Below, in pieces: positions 10,474 to 23,188 of a stretch of DNA of 64,000 bases. The DNA lies in contig CM047431.1 in the NCBI GenBank assembly GCA_026168455.1, positions 48,712,032-48,776,031 on the forward strand. The letters are read 5' to 3'. This stretch comes from Theocolax elegans (lineage: Eukaryota > Arthropoda > Insecta > Hymenoptera > Cerocephalidae). Each line of letters opens with the position of its first letter. The first letter of the stretch is position 1. The notes beneath the pieces are model-generated. The model searched no databases, had not been told where the DNA came from, and worked only from the letters and a program-made list of their open reading frames with translations. A program made the position numbers and the translations under genes.

Positions 10474-11726
10474 TATTCTCTGTTAATACTCATCGGATTT
10501 ATACGAAAGTTTGACAGATTACTTAAAAACAATGCAAAATTAGACTTTGGCTTAAAAATTATAATAGAAATATACTTTTTTATGTTTGTAAAAAATGCTA
10601 GGTTTGATATTCTCTTAAGTTACAACATTCTTATTAAAAATAATTCAAAACCATTATCCTTTTAATCGTACAAGTTCTTGAGTTTTCTATTCTACAAACC
10701 TGCCGCAAAAATCATTAAAAATATCTCGACGAAACGTCAGCTTCGAAAAATATCTATTTTTCTTGTTCATTTCTTATAATTCAATTTCTACTAGGATAGT
10801 AACATGCCACAACAATAGCGTCAACGGAGAAAGAAAAAGAATTTTGATCGGTCGCTTTCCTCTATATCTTTGTGAGAAAGTTCAGGGAAAGATATTGACC
10901 GCGAGAGCATCGAGTCTCATTCGGTTCATAAGATACGGGCAGTGTGCAGGTAATAGAATTTTCAAAGTGAACTTGTCGATACAAGCTTATATATCAATCT
11001 GATTTCCGGTATTGATTTTACACCACGTAATTTCATTACGGAATATAAATCTTTTATATAAAATATAAATGATAAAATGTATATTCATTACATCGATGAA
11101 CAACTGTAGATTGTTCACATTTCTTGGAATGGACTGGATTAAAATCAGCATTAGCAGATATAATCAATCGATAAACGCAACAAATCTAAAGGATCCAGCG
11201 GAACAACGTGAAATTCATATCGATATAATCAGGATTGTAATTCCACGTTTGCGGTAATGTAACATCATCGAACCTCTGATTATTACACTTCATTACATGA
11301 TACGGAATCAAATAGTATTATAATTATTCGTCAGTATTTAAAGTTTGAATCCGTATACGAAGACAAAGTAAAAATAAATTAATATAATTGTTTCACCAAG
11401 TTGGTTACCAATTACTATCAGAAGTTAGTATCATTTAGAGTCTTTGTGCGTGCATGTTACAAGACGCGCTTTCCGTTAACGTATAAGGATATAAAAGAGT
11501 TCTCATTTCTTCTCATCGTTCGATTTACCGTTTTTGCGAAAACAATATACCCTTACAGTATTAAAATATTTTGGTAAATTATTCAACAATTATAAACTTC
11601 AATTTGTTATGATTTAATTCAATTGTTAAATAAATTATTATTACTTCGAGATTAACACCTGTAAATGAAATACGTAACCCGAATCTCGTACGTACAGGGG
11701 TAACTTTATAATGTAATTCAGGATGA

Positions 11727-11749
11727 ATATATATATATATATATATATA
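11727..11749. repeat. (AT)n microsatellite
   Basis: Uninterrupted AT dinucleotide run. Confidence 0.9.
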
Positions 11750-12379
11750 CATATGTCTCTTTGTCCTACGATAACGTGAAAAAATAAAATTTTCCTGAAT
11801 TATAAAATAATATTATCGCTTTCCTTTGACACTCTTGGAATTTGCATATATCTCATAAATTTTAATTATATAGAAAGGAAAAAATGCATGCGAGAATTAA
11901 AGCAAAAATTTTTTTATTTCTTTTTACTCTTTTTCATAACTCCAAGAATACGGGTGCAAGTACAAAAGGGATAATAAAGGAAGCGGAGCTTATCGATTAT
12001 TGCGAAAAAATGTAATTTTTAATCTAAAACACTTCAATATTCAAGAAAATTAAATTACTTAAACATTCTTTTTTTAAATAATTTACTTAATTGAGTAATA
12101 TTAATTTGCGTTCAATTCTCAAAGATCAATTCTTGATTTGAATGTCAATGTTAAAACACTATTTAGTTACGGAAAGAGAAAGCGTAACGTCGATTCGACA
12201 CGACATTTACAAGAAACACATAACAGCAGCAACAGTCAATTCCCCATCGTTTAATCGAATTAGAAATCGATCAAGAGAGGTAAGGGAGTGAAAGGTAGAA
12301 GAAGAAGAAGAAGAAGCTGAAGGAGAAAACAATCGAGATAGAAAGCATTTCGTAAATCTAGCAAGACGAACCACTTAAA

Positions 12380-12393
12380 ATGTCGAGGTAAGT
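12380..12393 (+). other. Possible first coding exon end: ATG followed by donor
   Basis: Plus strand: CTTAAAATGTCGAGGTAAGT. An ATG in a good animal context (AAAATG) is followed eight bases later by a consensus donor (AG|GTAAGT). The preceding 150 bases are purine-rich with CAG and GAA triplets, resembling a 5'UTR. It would encode only Met-Ser plus part of a codon before splicing. There is no downstream acceptor I can match to it, and the stronger splice signals in the window are on the other strand, so this may be chance. Confidence 0.15.
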
Positions 12394-12730
12394 CTTTGGT
12401 GTACGGACATAAGGACAACGACCGACTTCTCGAATAAATACTTGACAGGACGGTATAGAGACAGAAAAAGCTAAGGATAAACCTTAGAGATCGAGGAAAG
12501 GAAAAACTAAAATGTGCACGCCAAGTTTTTGTTTGGCTTTTCTCTTACGTGTACTCTTCCCTCGATTTTTTCTTCTGTGGTCTAAGATGCGAGCGACTTA
12601 AAACGAGCAGAGTTTTTTTCATAGATTAAACACGGGACGTCTTGTCTTCTCCTCTCTCCTTAGAAAAGATAGTTTACTATTGAGCGTTGTTGATTAAACC
12701 TAAAGATAAATCGTACTTCGAATTGTAAAA

Positions 12731-13278
12731 ACATACGGGTGGATTGTACACCAAGCAAACACTGAACAATTGAGAGATAGTATTGTGCAGCGTGCAAAAA
12801 TAATGGTGTTAAGAGTTGGATGTAATACCCAATATTTTTTCGACCGAGTCAATAGAAATGAAAAAATGATTCTGGTTAAACAAATAAAGCAAACTGTGCA
12901 AAATAAAGACATCATTGCCCTTCCTTTGACTATTACCTATCATTGTATGAAATTTTAAACAAAAATAATGTTGCGTTTAAAAATGGCATTAGAAGAAAAT
13001 TTGTACTCTTTGTAATTTGACTCAATATCATTTTTTTAAGGCAACATTATTTTTGTTTATAATTGCACACTGTGATAGACAATAGTCATAGGAAGGGCAA
13101 TAATGTCTTTTTGCACAATTTGCTTTATTTAACAATAAGTTTTTCATCTCTATTGACTTGTTCGGTAAATATTGAGTATACCGTCCCATTAAATGTTTTA
13201 ATTATTGTTTACAATATTTTTCTATATTGCACAAAATAACGAAATTTCCTTTAGGGACGCACAATCCACACCCTATGT
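12731..13278. mobile_element. Degenerate fold-back element
   Basis: The arms share reverse-complementary blocks in order. The outer edge is GGGTGGATTGTACA against TGTGCGTCC...CACACCC. Then come TATTGTGCA, AATATTTTTTCGACCGAGTC against ACTTGTTCGGTAAATATT, AAAGCAAA.TGTGCAAAA against its complement, GGGCAATgATGTC-type and TTTGACTATTG-type blocks, and AAAATAATGTTGC against GCAACATTATTTTTG at the centre. The arms are about 240 bp with many mismatches. There is no ORF of note. It is an old insertion, and the family is unknown. Confidence 0.7.
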
Positions 13279-16200
13279 CAAAAATTTTTATTCAACTGGT
13301 GTAAAATTTAAAAATTTAAGATACTATTAATGAAGTTATGCAAGTGATTAATCCTTGAACCTTACAGTGTTCCAGAAGTGAAACATTCTTAGGTAAAGTG
13401 GGTCAAACTTTGCCGTGTTGATTAATTTATGGTTCAAGTTACCCTGATTCACTTAATAAAATATACGCGACGTAAATTGATGTGCTTGTGAATCATCGTT
13501 AATGATGCTAAGTCGCCAAAAGCTAAAGATTACATTATCTCTAAATCGTTTACAATATCAGTATTTTACACTACCTAACTCGATATAAATAAATATGCGA
13601 TAGCCGAACGTAAAAATAAATGTTCAATCGGCAAGTGTATAAAAATACTCTATCTAACCAAAAGTTCTTAATTGCAATTTACCCAACGAAAACTCAATTT
13701 AAAATAACTCGCAGTAGTTCCTCTCTCTTGAACAGTCAGCCAAGCAACAAACACCCACACAAACCCGAGTTCAACTCCTTTTAACCTTGGTATAATATCG
13801 ACGAAAGCGCTAAATGTAATTTATCCGACGGTTAAGTCCCGCGGGGCAGTTGATTTTTCTTTTTCCTCTGTCTCGTGTTTGTTTGCCCGGGCTGACTAAA
13901 CTCGCACCCGTACTACTTCCACCGAGGTATTACGATGAATAAAAAAAAACTTATTCTTCGTCTGTTACTTTGCTTTTTCGCTCGACGATTTTAAAATGCA
14001 TAGGATGGCATCGAAAGAGGCTTAATTACAGATGCGATGCGCACAAATCGATCCGGCCCCTTTGAACGTTACGTGCGAGCTTTGAACGAGGACTGGTTTA
14101 AGGCGAGCTTGCGATCGGGTCGGTGTACTTTATTTGGGTTTGAAAAAGGAGAGTAATGGTTAAATCGATTCGAAATTCAGAAATACCCGTGTATTAGCTA
14201 TTTTATTACTTTCAGTTATTCAGGTAGAAAATTCAATACGTATTTAATTTTATACGCTTTTTGTTTTACGCAAGAAAATAAAATCTTATTTAGATTTTCT
14301 TTTATCTTTTTTTTTTCTCTATTTTCAATTCGATCATGTATTTTATGGCTTTCTTCTTTTCAATTTCCAGTCGCTTTAAGTTCCATTTGTTGCTGACTGA
14401 GGTGCGTTACGTGAAAATTGATTTCGAAAAAAAATTATTCTCTGGTATTTATAAATATGGACATTTTAAACTATTTTTAAAATGATAATTTACTATACTT
14501 CTAAAAATAACTAACTTAGTGCTAAAATACACGATTATACGATATTTAAATATAACACGTAATTAAAAATTGAAACTATTATATTTAGTAAAGAGAATAA
14601 TTTTTCTTTGTAGTAAGTCGATCGGTTACGTTTTTATGTACATTTTGTTCATTTTCTAATAATTTTTGCGGTTATTTTAATTTTACACGTGTCTAAACTT
14701 AATTATATTAAACAAAAATCAAATAAAATTTTATAAATAGTTGGTTGCTTTTTGCCAAATTTACTTAATAGTTTATAATATACAATTCATTTACAATTTT
14801 ATGCTAATTATTTGACAAATATTTTTCTTTCTTCTTAATTTAAATAGATTCTAAATATTAGAGATTTTTAAAAACACTTTAAAATGGATTGAAAAATACG
14901 AGTAACTTAATTTTAGCTGATAATAAAATAAACTTTTTCAAAGATTTCTAAAGACGGTACCATTTTTATTTTATAATTACAGATTTTAGATTTTTGATAT
15001 AATTAGAATAACTTAAAAAAGTAATCATTATTTATTATGTCTTACATGTACTTCAATGTTTTCTAAATATATTGATCAAAAACATATTTTAATAGTTTTT
15101 CTCGCGGACATTATTTAAAAATACAAGTGTTTAATTTCTGGGCAAATAATATACACATTGTTTACTAAACTAACCAATTTCGAGTTTCAAATTCGTTAGA
15201 TTCTTCATATAAGTACGTGTATTTCATATATCGAAAATTTGTTTTCCATTTGAACCGTAATGCTCACTTGCGAGATAGAAACAAGAAAACAAGATCTTTC
15301 AAAAAAAAAATGTCGCTGAGTAATAAAAACAATCGTGTGATCATAGATACGGTACGAAAATGTTAATGTATTTAAATAGACCACGCCTTCAAAGGACGAA
15401 CTCTGGAAATAAAAAAAAGAAGAAAAACAAAAGAAGAAAAAACGAGTATCGTCTGGGGTAAAAGGCGCATCGAATTTCTCTGTACACTCGTGCGTATAAT
15501 TTATTAGCTGCATGTCTCTACGCATTTGAATTGGAGGAGGTAGAGAATGGCTAGCTGTTGTGTGCATGTGTGTGTATGTACATATATATATGAATGGCGT
15601 ATTCACGATTGGCCAAAATTTTAATTACACGCGATGAAATTTCACTCTATTGCGCATATGGAATTAAATGGGTTTTCGAGTAGGTTGCGTTTGAATTGTT
15701 AATTGAGGACCGCGAGGGGTGGATTCGTGAAAAGAAAATAATTTTGTTCGACGTGAATTTTTTTCTTTTAATCTTAGACTTATTGGCGAATTTTTCATGT
15801 ATAATTTTTGTTGTATCTAATATCGATTTTACGCTTTATCCGGGTGTAATAATTAACATTTAAATGAAAAAATTTGGACATCTTTTTACGATTCATTTTT
15901 TATTTGCGACAGGCACTTTTGTTCGTTTATACACTTTGACAATGCAAATTGGAAACTGTGGAAATGAGATAAAAAAAAAGGGCAACGACGGGCTATAAAG
16001 TAGTTTAAAATTGTAACTTTGTTCGATCGCACGAACGAGCTTTTCTGTCGAATAGTACAATAGTCACTTAGAGCTATTTTTATTCGTGGAGGTAAGCCTA
16101 ATTTTAGAAATTACAAAGATATATCCATCTACATTAAAATTTCCCTTTTTAAAAACTAAACTATAGCAGATACAATTTACAAATGTAAAGAGTACTATAA

Positions 16201-18967
16201 AATACCTAAAGAAATACAAAATTTAAAATGAAAATTAACAAGATTATAACAACAAAGATTTATATTAGTTTTCAATTAAATTCAAATGTAATAAAAAAAC
16301 TTAAATAACTGTCTGCATCAAATTTGCTAATTGTAATGAAAAACAAAATACGAATCTTTAACATTGATGATTCGAGATTTGATAAATTAACTATTGATTT
16401 ACTAATCGTGATTTACTTTATGACATATGTTTTCAAAAGAACTTAAAAAGATTTGAGTTTTTTTACTCAAGTATCAATTTTGGATTTTCAAATATAAATC
16501 TTACCATTTATCAATCTAGATGCGAGCTTAAGAAATGGTTTCAGAATATTAAATGTGCCTCGTTTTATCAATAAATTTATAACAATTCAAGCAGTGCTTA
16601 ATCTGATAAGCAATTAATAATTAATTAAAGCCATCTCATTGTATACAAGATACTTTGAATTTTTTGCACAAGTCTACCAAAAATTTGTATACAACATTCG
16701 TACGTTGTGTTACCCTAAAAAAAAAACAATGCTGCGTTAATTACAAAAGAGTGATTCATTTTTTTACTTCCCAAATCATTTCCTATGATTAAATTTCCAT
16801 ATACCACAATATTGACAAGAAGAAACATCAATTCAAAATAAAACATTGAAGTGAAATATTGTATATTTAAAAAAATCTTTTATCGATTGAATTAACATTA
16901 CGATGCGTTTTGCTCATAGACATTTGGCATATGTAGAACGTGCTCGCGGGTAGTCTTGCATAAACCGGACTACACGCGTAACCTCTCTAACAAATCGGTT
17001 TTCCCAAAGTTTCCCACCCGCTTCATCATCTAACGTAGATGGAGTGCGCGAAGTTCGGTCTAAAACAGCGACATAATTCAAGAGGGTAATTTCGTTAATA
17101 ATAGGAATTTACAGAAGATCTATAACTATTGTACTTTGTAGATGGGAAGAAGGAGGTCGTGACTGGGTTTAATTATCTCACGATATGCGCCACCGGAAGC
17201 TTTGCGTAAACATCATTACCAGGGAATAACGAGCCCTCCTCTCCTTTTGAGCCCAAGGTTGCTTCGTTTCTACCTTCGCAGTATACCTTCGAGGGAATCA
17301 GCTGACTCTGATAAACTTGGCTAAATAACCGAGCGATTCAATTTTCATGGGTCAATGTTTTCCTACGCGCGCGGAAATAACTAGACGCGAATAACGTTTA
17401 ATTGATCCCGAACCTCTCGGTTTTTAACGTTATACCCGGGAAAAATGGGGTTTCGTGCAGAGATACTTTTTTTTTTGTGAAGGGGAGCGTGGGATTTAAT
17501 GAGTTTGCTATTCTAAAGCGCACCGTTAATTAAATGTTTTTACGCGTACCGATATATCGAGTATTTTAATGAAACACTTTGATAGTTTAATAAGTGACCG
17601 ATATGGCATTGTGTTTACCTTCGGAATATCGAACAGCCTTTTTTTTGTAGTGAATTACTCGGGATATAATTTATTTAATATATAATTCAATTGTCGGCGA
17701 TTAGACAATTTTTTTTTAAATTGGGTACTGTAACCATATTGCCTGTTAGTAAATCGTTTTAATGCACTAAAGAACGTTGTTAATTTATCCGAACGTCAGT
17801 CGTATAATTCGAAACATTAATTAAAATACAAAAAAAATAACTGTTTTATTGAGATCGACAGGTACAACGTAATTCTATTAAATCTAGAAATGCAGATTAA
17901 AAATATTAAATAAATTAAAAATTAAAAGTATATTATGCGTAAGAGTTTAAGAATAGACTAGTGGGTATTATACAATTTTATGCGCTAATAACAATCAAAT
18001 TCACGTTATGGTAAGATGACTTGTAAGTAACACGCGTTACACTCAAATATTTAATTTTACACATACTACGAATATTTCAGTATAGCATATAATAATTTTA
18101 TAATTACAGACGCTGTGAAATTGTATACTCTAAAAAAACGAGTTAAAAATTATAATATAGCAAAAAATATGAAAGGGCGCGCCTGCCACAAGTACGAGAG
18201 TATAGAGGATAATTTTACGTTTACCTAACTTGCTCCTCTTATTTTTGTTTTGAAAAGTGTTTAATTAAAATTTAGTGTTTGCGTAATATGTCCAACGTCA
18301 TAGAAAAGAAAGGACAGAACCAATAAAATATAGAGAGATCGAGAAAGAGAAGTACCCTATATATTAACTGTGAGTCTCTTAATTTTATCTTATTGGGGTT
18401 TGTTGTTGTCACTCCTTCAATGTTATTTAAATGTTAATGTTTAACATCTCTTTACAATAATTTGCATGCTTTCTTTACTTTAAGTTATGCAAGATATAAT
18501 ATCGTCTACATGTTTTAAAATTCTTTTAGAATTTAATAACATAAAAGAAGTATAAATATTAATTATTAAAAAGATTTCTATAATACCTATAATAATTATC
18601 TATAATAATTATAGATTAAATAATATATATATTTATATTGAATTAGGAAAAGTTTAATATAACGTTTCATTTTAAAGTTTACTTTTTAGAGTAAAAAGTT
18701 TAAAGTTTTACTCATTTAGATGATTCAGTGTAACTATCCACTTAACGAATTGCAAATGTATATAAAACTAACAATATTAAGTAGCATCAAAATTTAATTG
18801 ACAACTATATACAAATTGTCAATATATAATGGCAAATATTGTATTTTATAGTATGTTTGTTAAGAGAAACAAGAAAGGATGATGAAACAGTCAAAATTAT
18901 TTGGTAATTGTAACGACTCTGCGATACTACATTTTAACATGTATGCTACGAAATAATTTGACTAGTA
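13279..18967. other. AT-rich sequence with GC-richer islands, no gene recognised
   Basis: Two islands stand out in base composition: 13785-14120 (CCCGCGGGGC, CCCGGGCTGACT and CGATCCGGCCCC patches) and 17140-17430 (GCGCCACCGGAAGC, GAGCCCTCCTC). Both could be conserved regulatory elements or untranslated exons. The 133-codon minus-strand frame at 15205-15606 has no domain features. The remainder, including 14400-15200 and 15600-16900, is featureless AT-rich DNA. Confidence 0.5.
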
Positions 18968-19969
18968 CCCTAGTAGAAAATGAAAACTTTTTAATAGCAT
19001 TTCTTGGCCATCTCAACTTACTAAAACCCAAAAATTGGGCATTTTTAAAAGCCATTTTGATAACTAAAATGTAACGTTTTTTCTAACCATTAAAATAGCG
19101 AAATTAAGTTAATAAAAGTATGGCATTTTTTGACCATAAATTGCCAACCTTTTTAATTGAAATAGCTTTTATAATATTTTGACTACAATATGGCCAATAG
19201 AAGCAATTCATTAGGCCATGAGATGGGGATTGAATGGGATAGAAACAATTCGCGAACATTTCAGCATCTTTTAGCTAAATAATTAGTATTTTAATACATC
19301 AATTTTATTATATACATATTCATATACACACACACACTAATATTGGCACTACTAAATACTGAATATATTATACTTTATTGTTGTTCCACTTATAAAAATA
19401 TAATATTATTGCACTTTTAAAACTTGACTAACTAACAAATTTTCTCAATCTTCTGGTGTAGGACACATAATTTCCAATCGAATGAGCGAATTCTCGTAAG
19501 GTTGATCAGGTTATCTTCTACCAAATTATTTTACCTTCGAGTTAGGAAACAGCTACGAACTCACAGTAACATAACACTTGCGTTATCTTTAACACGTCCT
19601 TATTTCTCTTGCAATAATGAATTCTACCACGAAAATATGCTTCACATGCACAAGTTTGAAAATATTGGACGCGTGATCAAAACAAAATCTTGGAGATGTA
19701 TGGATACACCACGTGTTACTTTAAGGTTAAAGTTCCATTCCTTTATATAATGCTAATTTTTTGGGCATTTCAATTACAGAATAGTTGGCATTTATTTGTC
19801 AATATATTTGACCATGCAATGCTTTGGATAATGTAGAAATAAGTATCTTTTTTTAATTTAGCATAAAATAACCAATAATTCGGCATTGTTTGTAATCCTA
19901 AATATTACCATTAATAATGGCCATAAGTTATTGTCTTCAGCATATTTTATGTTCAATTTTCTACTAGGG
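18968..19969. mobile_element. 1-kb DNA element, CCCTAGTAGAAAA termini, TA flanks
   Basis: The left end CCCTAGTAGAAAATGAA and right end (reverse complement CCCTAGTAGAAAATTGAA) form a terminal inverted repeat. TA lies outside both ends (18966-18967 and 19970-19971). Subterminal zones on both sides contain several copies of TTGGCATTT, TGGCCAT and GACCAT-like words in both orientations, typical of clustered transposase-binding sites. The interior includes a CA run and an 82-codon plus-strand frame (19502-19750) with no recognisable domain. It is a non-autonomous TA-target element; the superfamily is uncertain. Confidence 0.8.
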
Positions 19970-22900
19970 TAATACATTAATTATTAACGCATTAATTATT
20001 ATTAATTATTAATTAATAAACGCATAAATAAGCCTGAGAAGTATAGCAGACAGTTATCAAATCGTTGTCATAATAATAACATCTTGGTTTATTCATCAAA
20101 ATCGAGTAAAATTCATCAATAGAATTTTTTTCACCCAAGCCGTCCGAAAATTCTACTTTATTCACTTTAAATGTAGAAGTAAAATTGTATTTTATTTCCG
20201 AAAGAATAAAGGTACTTCTTTACCCGACAATCCCTTTCAATTCCGAATTTAGACAAAAATTTTGAGCGTATTGATCCAAAAAATTTTAATAGAAACAAGA
20301 AATTTTTAATTGATATAAGTACAAAGAAGAAAACAAATATTAAATTGTCGTTGTTGTCAAATACAGTGAAGTTTCCAAGATGATTTGGATAAAAAACTTT
20401 ATATAATACACCTTGGTAGAAAAATGCGATTATTCCCTTAGATAAATTACTGCAACTTTCATCTCTAGGTGGATAAATAACTAAATATAATAAACTAATA
20501 ATATAAAATATTTTATTAAATAAAAAAACTTGATGATTTAATCAAGATAATTTTACTACTTTCAATATTGCAACTGATATAAACTGTTTAAATTTTTAAT
20601 TCTTAAAAATACTACTTAAAAAATCTTCCTGGCGGTATTTTGATGTTTTGATAGTATAAAATAAACGATTGCGCATCACTAATAGAGAAGATAATATTTC
20701 AAACGAGACCAAACAATCAGAACATGAATGCATCAGAGCCTCATTAAATCACAATTAACTCGACGATAAGTGTGTGAATAAAATGATAATTACAGAGTGG
20801 CGTACTTATCAAAATAATAATTAAAATTACCATAACGCGCGGTGCAGCGGTGCGCATGAAAATGTGCGAATTCCAGTAGAATGTCACGAACAATAGTAAA
20901 CGACGACTATTTAAATTTTTAACGAACAAACCTACCGAACGCATTGCCGCGGTGTAGTGGTCAAACGAAAACAAATTGTTTCAGAATACATTATCATTAA
21001 TTTCAAATTTAACATGTATTTCTTTTCAAACGATAACAAGTGGACGTAAAATTTGGTCGCTATTGTAATTATGTACGTTCAACAAGTTAATGTACAATTA
21101 TCTCATTAACACCGCTTCTGTACAGGTAACAGACATTTAATTTTAAGATTCCGGAGATTTAAATTATCTTTTTGTATATTCACTTAGAATTCATTTATTA
21201 TTAACGTATAATCGTAAAACGATTATCGCATTTTGTTAAAAAATTCCAAAGTAATATCGTAATTTATAACATATTACGAATCAAACGTTTTTTATCGTTA
21301 CAGCGCAATGTTGCTCATTTGACGCTGTCACGCTTATAACCCCCTCGGGGCTTAAATACGCATTCAACATTTAATTTTAAAAGTACTTGCAAAACATTTT
21401 CAAACGAACCGAACTATGCAATCTAGTTAAAATTTTAAACTTTCCATCCGCTCTCCACTAGAAAGTTCAAACATTTTTCGAACGTAAAATTAAAATTAAA
21501 ATTAAAAAAAAAGAGAAAATATATGTATATATATAAAGTTTTTAATCGAGCAGTTAGCGGGCAAAATCCGCACTCGTTCGTAAACAATCTAAGAAAGGGA
21601 ATGAATTTTCGTTGGAGTAAAAATTAATTGCATTCGAGGACGCTTAATTGCATTCGATTGTTCTTCAAATGGCTCGAGGGTACAATCGGATTATATAAGG
21701 AGCTGTAAGGAAAGAAATAAAAAAAAGTGCGGTAGGTTATACCAAAAAGGACGATCCGCTTTAATATTTCATAAAAGCTCGTTGGTTTTCGCGCGTCTCG
21801 TCATTAAGACTATTCGTCGCTTTTCGCGAAATTACGTTAAGTGTAATAACAAGAAGCGCTGTGTGGCCCTCTTACCTTTATATCAAAATTCTGTCGTTCC
21901 GTTGCTCAGAGAGACAGAGAGTCTTAAGAAGGGATAAACGAGCAAAATTAGAAATTTAAATTTTCATCGTTTGTTCGAAATTCACTAGGTACTCGAAATG
22001 TTCAAGTATATATGTTAGTGTCGTATAATCGTGTTTAATCAAGTATATATACTGGTTAATGAAAGAAAAATTACGTTTAATGTATTGTAATCCTCAAACA
22101 ATAAGATTATAAAAGAATGTTGCGTCACGAGAGAAATAAAAGAGAGTCAATTATAAATGTTGAACAAGCGTCTTCTTCGTTACAAGTAATACGTGTGTAA
22201 CGACACTTCGCCAAACTTTGCTTTTAAGAGTAACTCGATAAATTGAGGAACGCGACGTGGATAAAACGCTTCTTCGTACACAATCGAGAAAGTTGACAAG
22301 CAAAAGAAGCAATCGGTACAACCAAGTAATGCACAACAATAATGATAAGCAATTAAAATGTACTGTGCGCAGCATCTTGTACAATCGAATTTAATGTCAA
22401 GGGATTCCCCCTTTTCGCGGGAAAGGAATTAAGAAATTGAATGCGCCAAGACTCGAGGTGTCACTTGAGAAAATGGGAGAGAACTTGTCACAATCCGGCA
22501 TCGAGACGGTTTTTCCCTTTTGTGGGAGATAGAGAAATATGTATATATATACACATCAGTCTTGAAAAGCTTCTGGATTCGAGAGGACCAAGTTTATAAG
22601 TGACGCCGTTACACAGTGGTGTGTATAACCAACGACTGTGAATTTCGGCTTAGCTGAGAGTTTGCTTAAAGCGTTCCTCAAAAGTTTATTGTGTGCGTAT
22701 GTTTACGTACGGTGGAGCTTTTGGAGAAAATACGTTGCTGGTGACTTTAAGAGTATTAAGAGGACGCGAATAGACGATATACCTAGATTTATTCTTTATT
22801 TACTTGTTCTTCTTTTTTTCCCGCGTATTACAGACTTACTTTCTGATCGACGAGTGTGACAATGAATCAAAGAATCAATTAGCTTATTAATATGCATTTA

Positions 22901-23141
22901 TATTAATCATCTTTACGATACCTGTAATTCAAAAGGTACTATAAAAATTTTCACAAACTTCAAATACATACACTTTATATATACGAAATTAACTTTATCT
23001 CTATATAAACCATGCGTATACAAATATTTTGTGTTTTTACTATTCTGCATTTTTATATGGATTCAGACATTTCTTAATTTAACATAACGGGGAAAAAGGC
23101 TCTAAATCTACATTAAGAACACATACAAAGTAAAAAATAAC

Positions 23142-23188
23142 ATAGATTTGGATATAATTATATTATTAAATATAGATTTGGATATAAT
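23142..23188 (+). repeat. Two-unit direct repeat
   Basis: ATAGATTTGGATATAAT occurs at 23142-23158 and again at 23172-23188, a 30-bp period. Probably a local tandem duplication. Confidence 0.75.

Larger units (their letters stand above)
9192..12730. other. Unannotated sequence with microsatellites and a small hairpin
   Basis: No gene recognised. It contains GC-richer patches around 9330-9560 and 9850-10080, a hairpin at 10408-10473, a TA microsatellite at 11727-11749, a GAA run at 12297-12316 and an ATG-plus-donor signal at 12380. Open frames of 60-90 codons here show no domain-like content. Confidence 0.5.
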
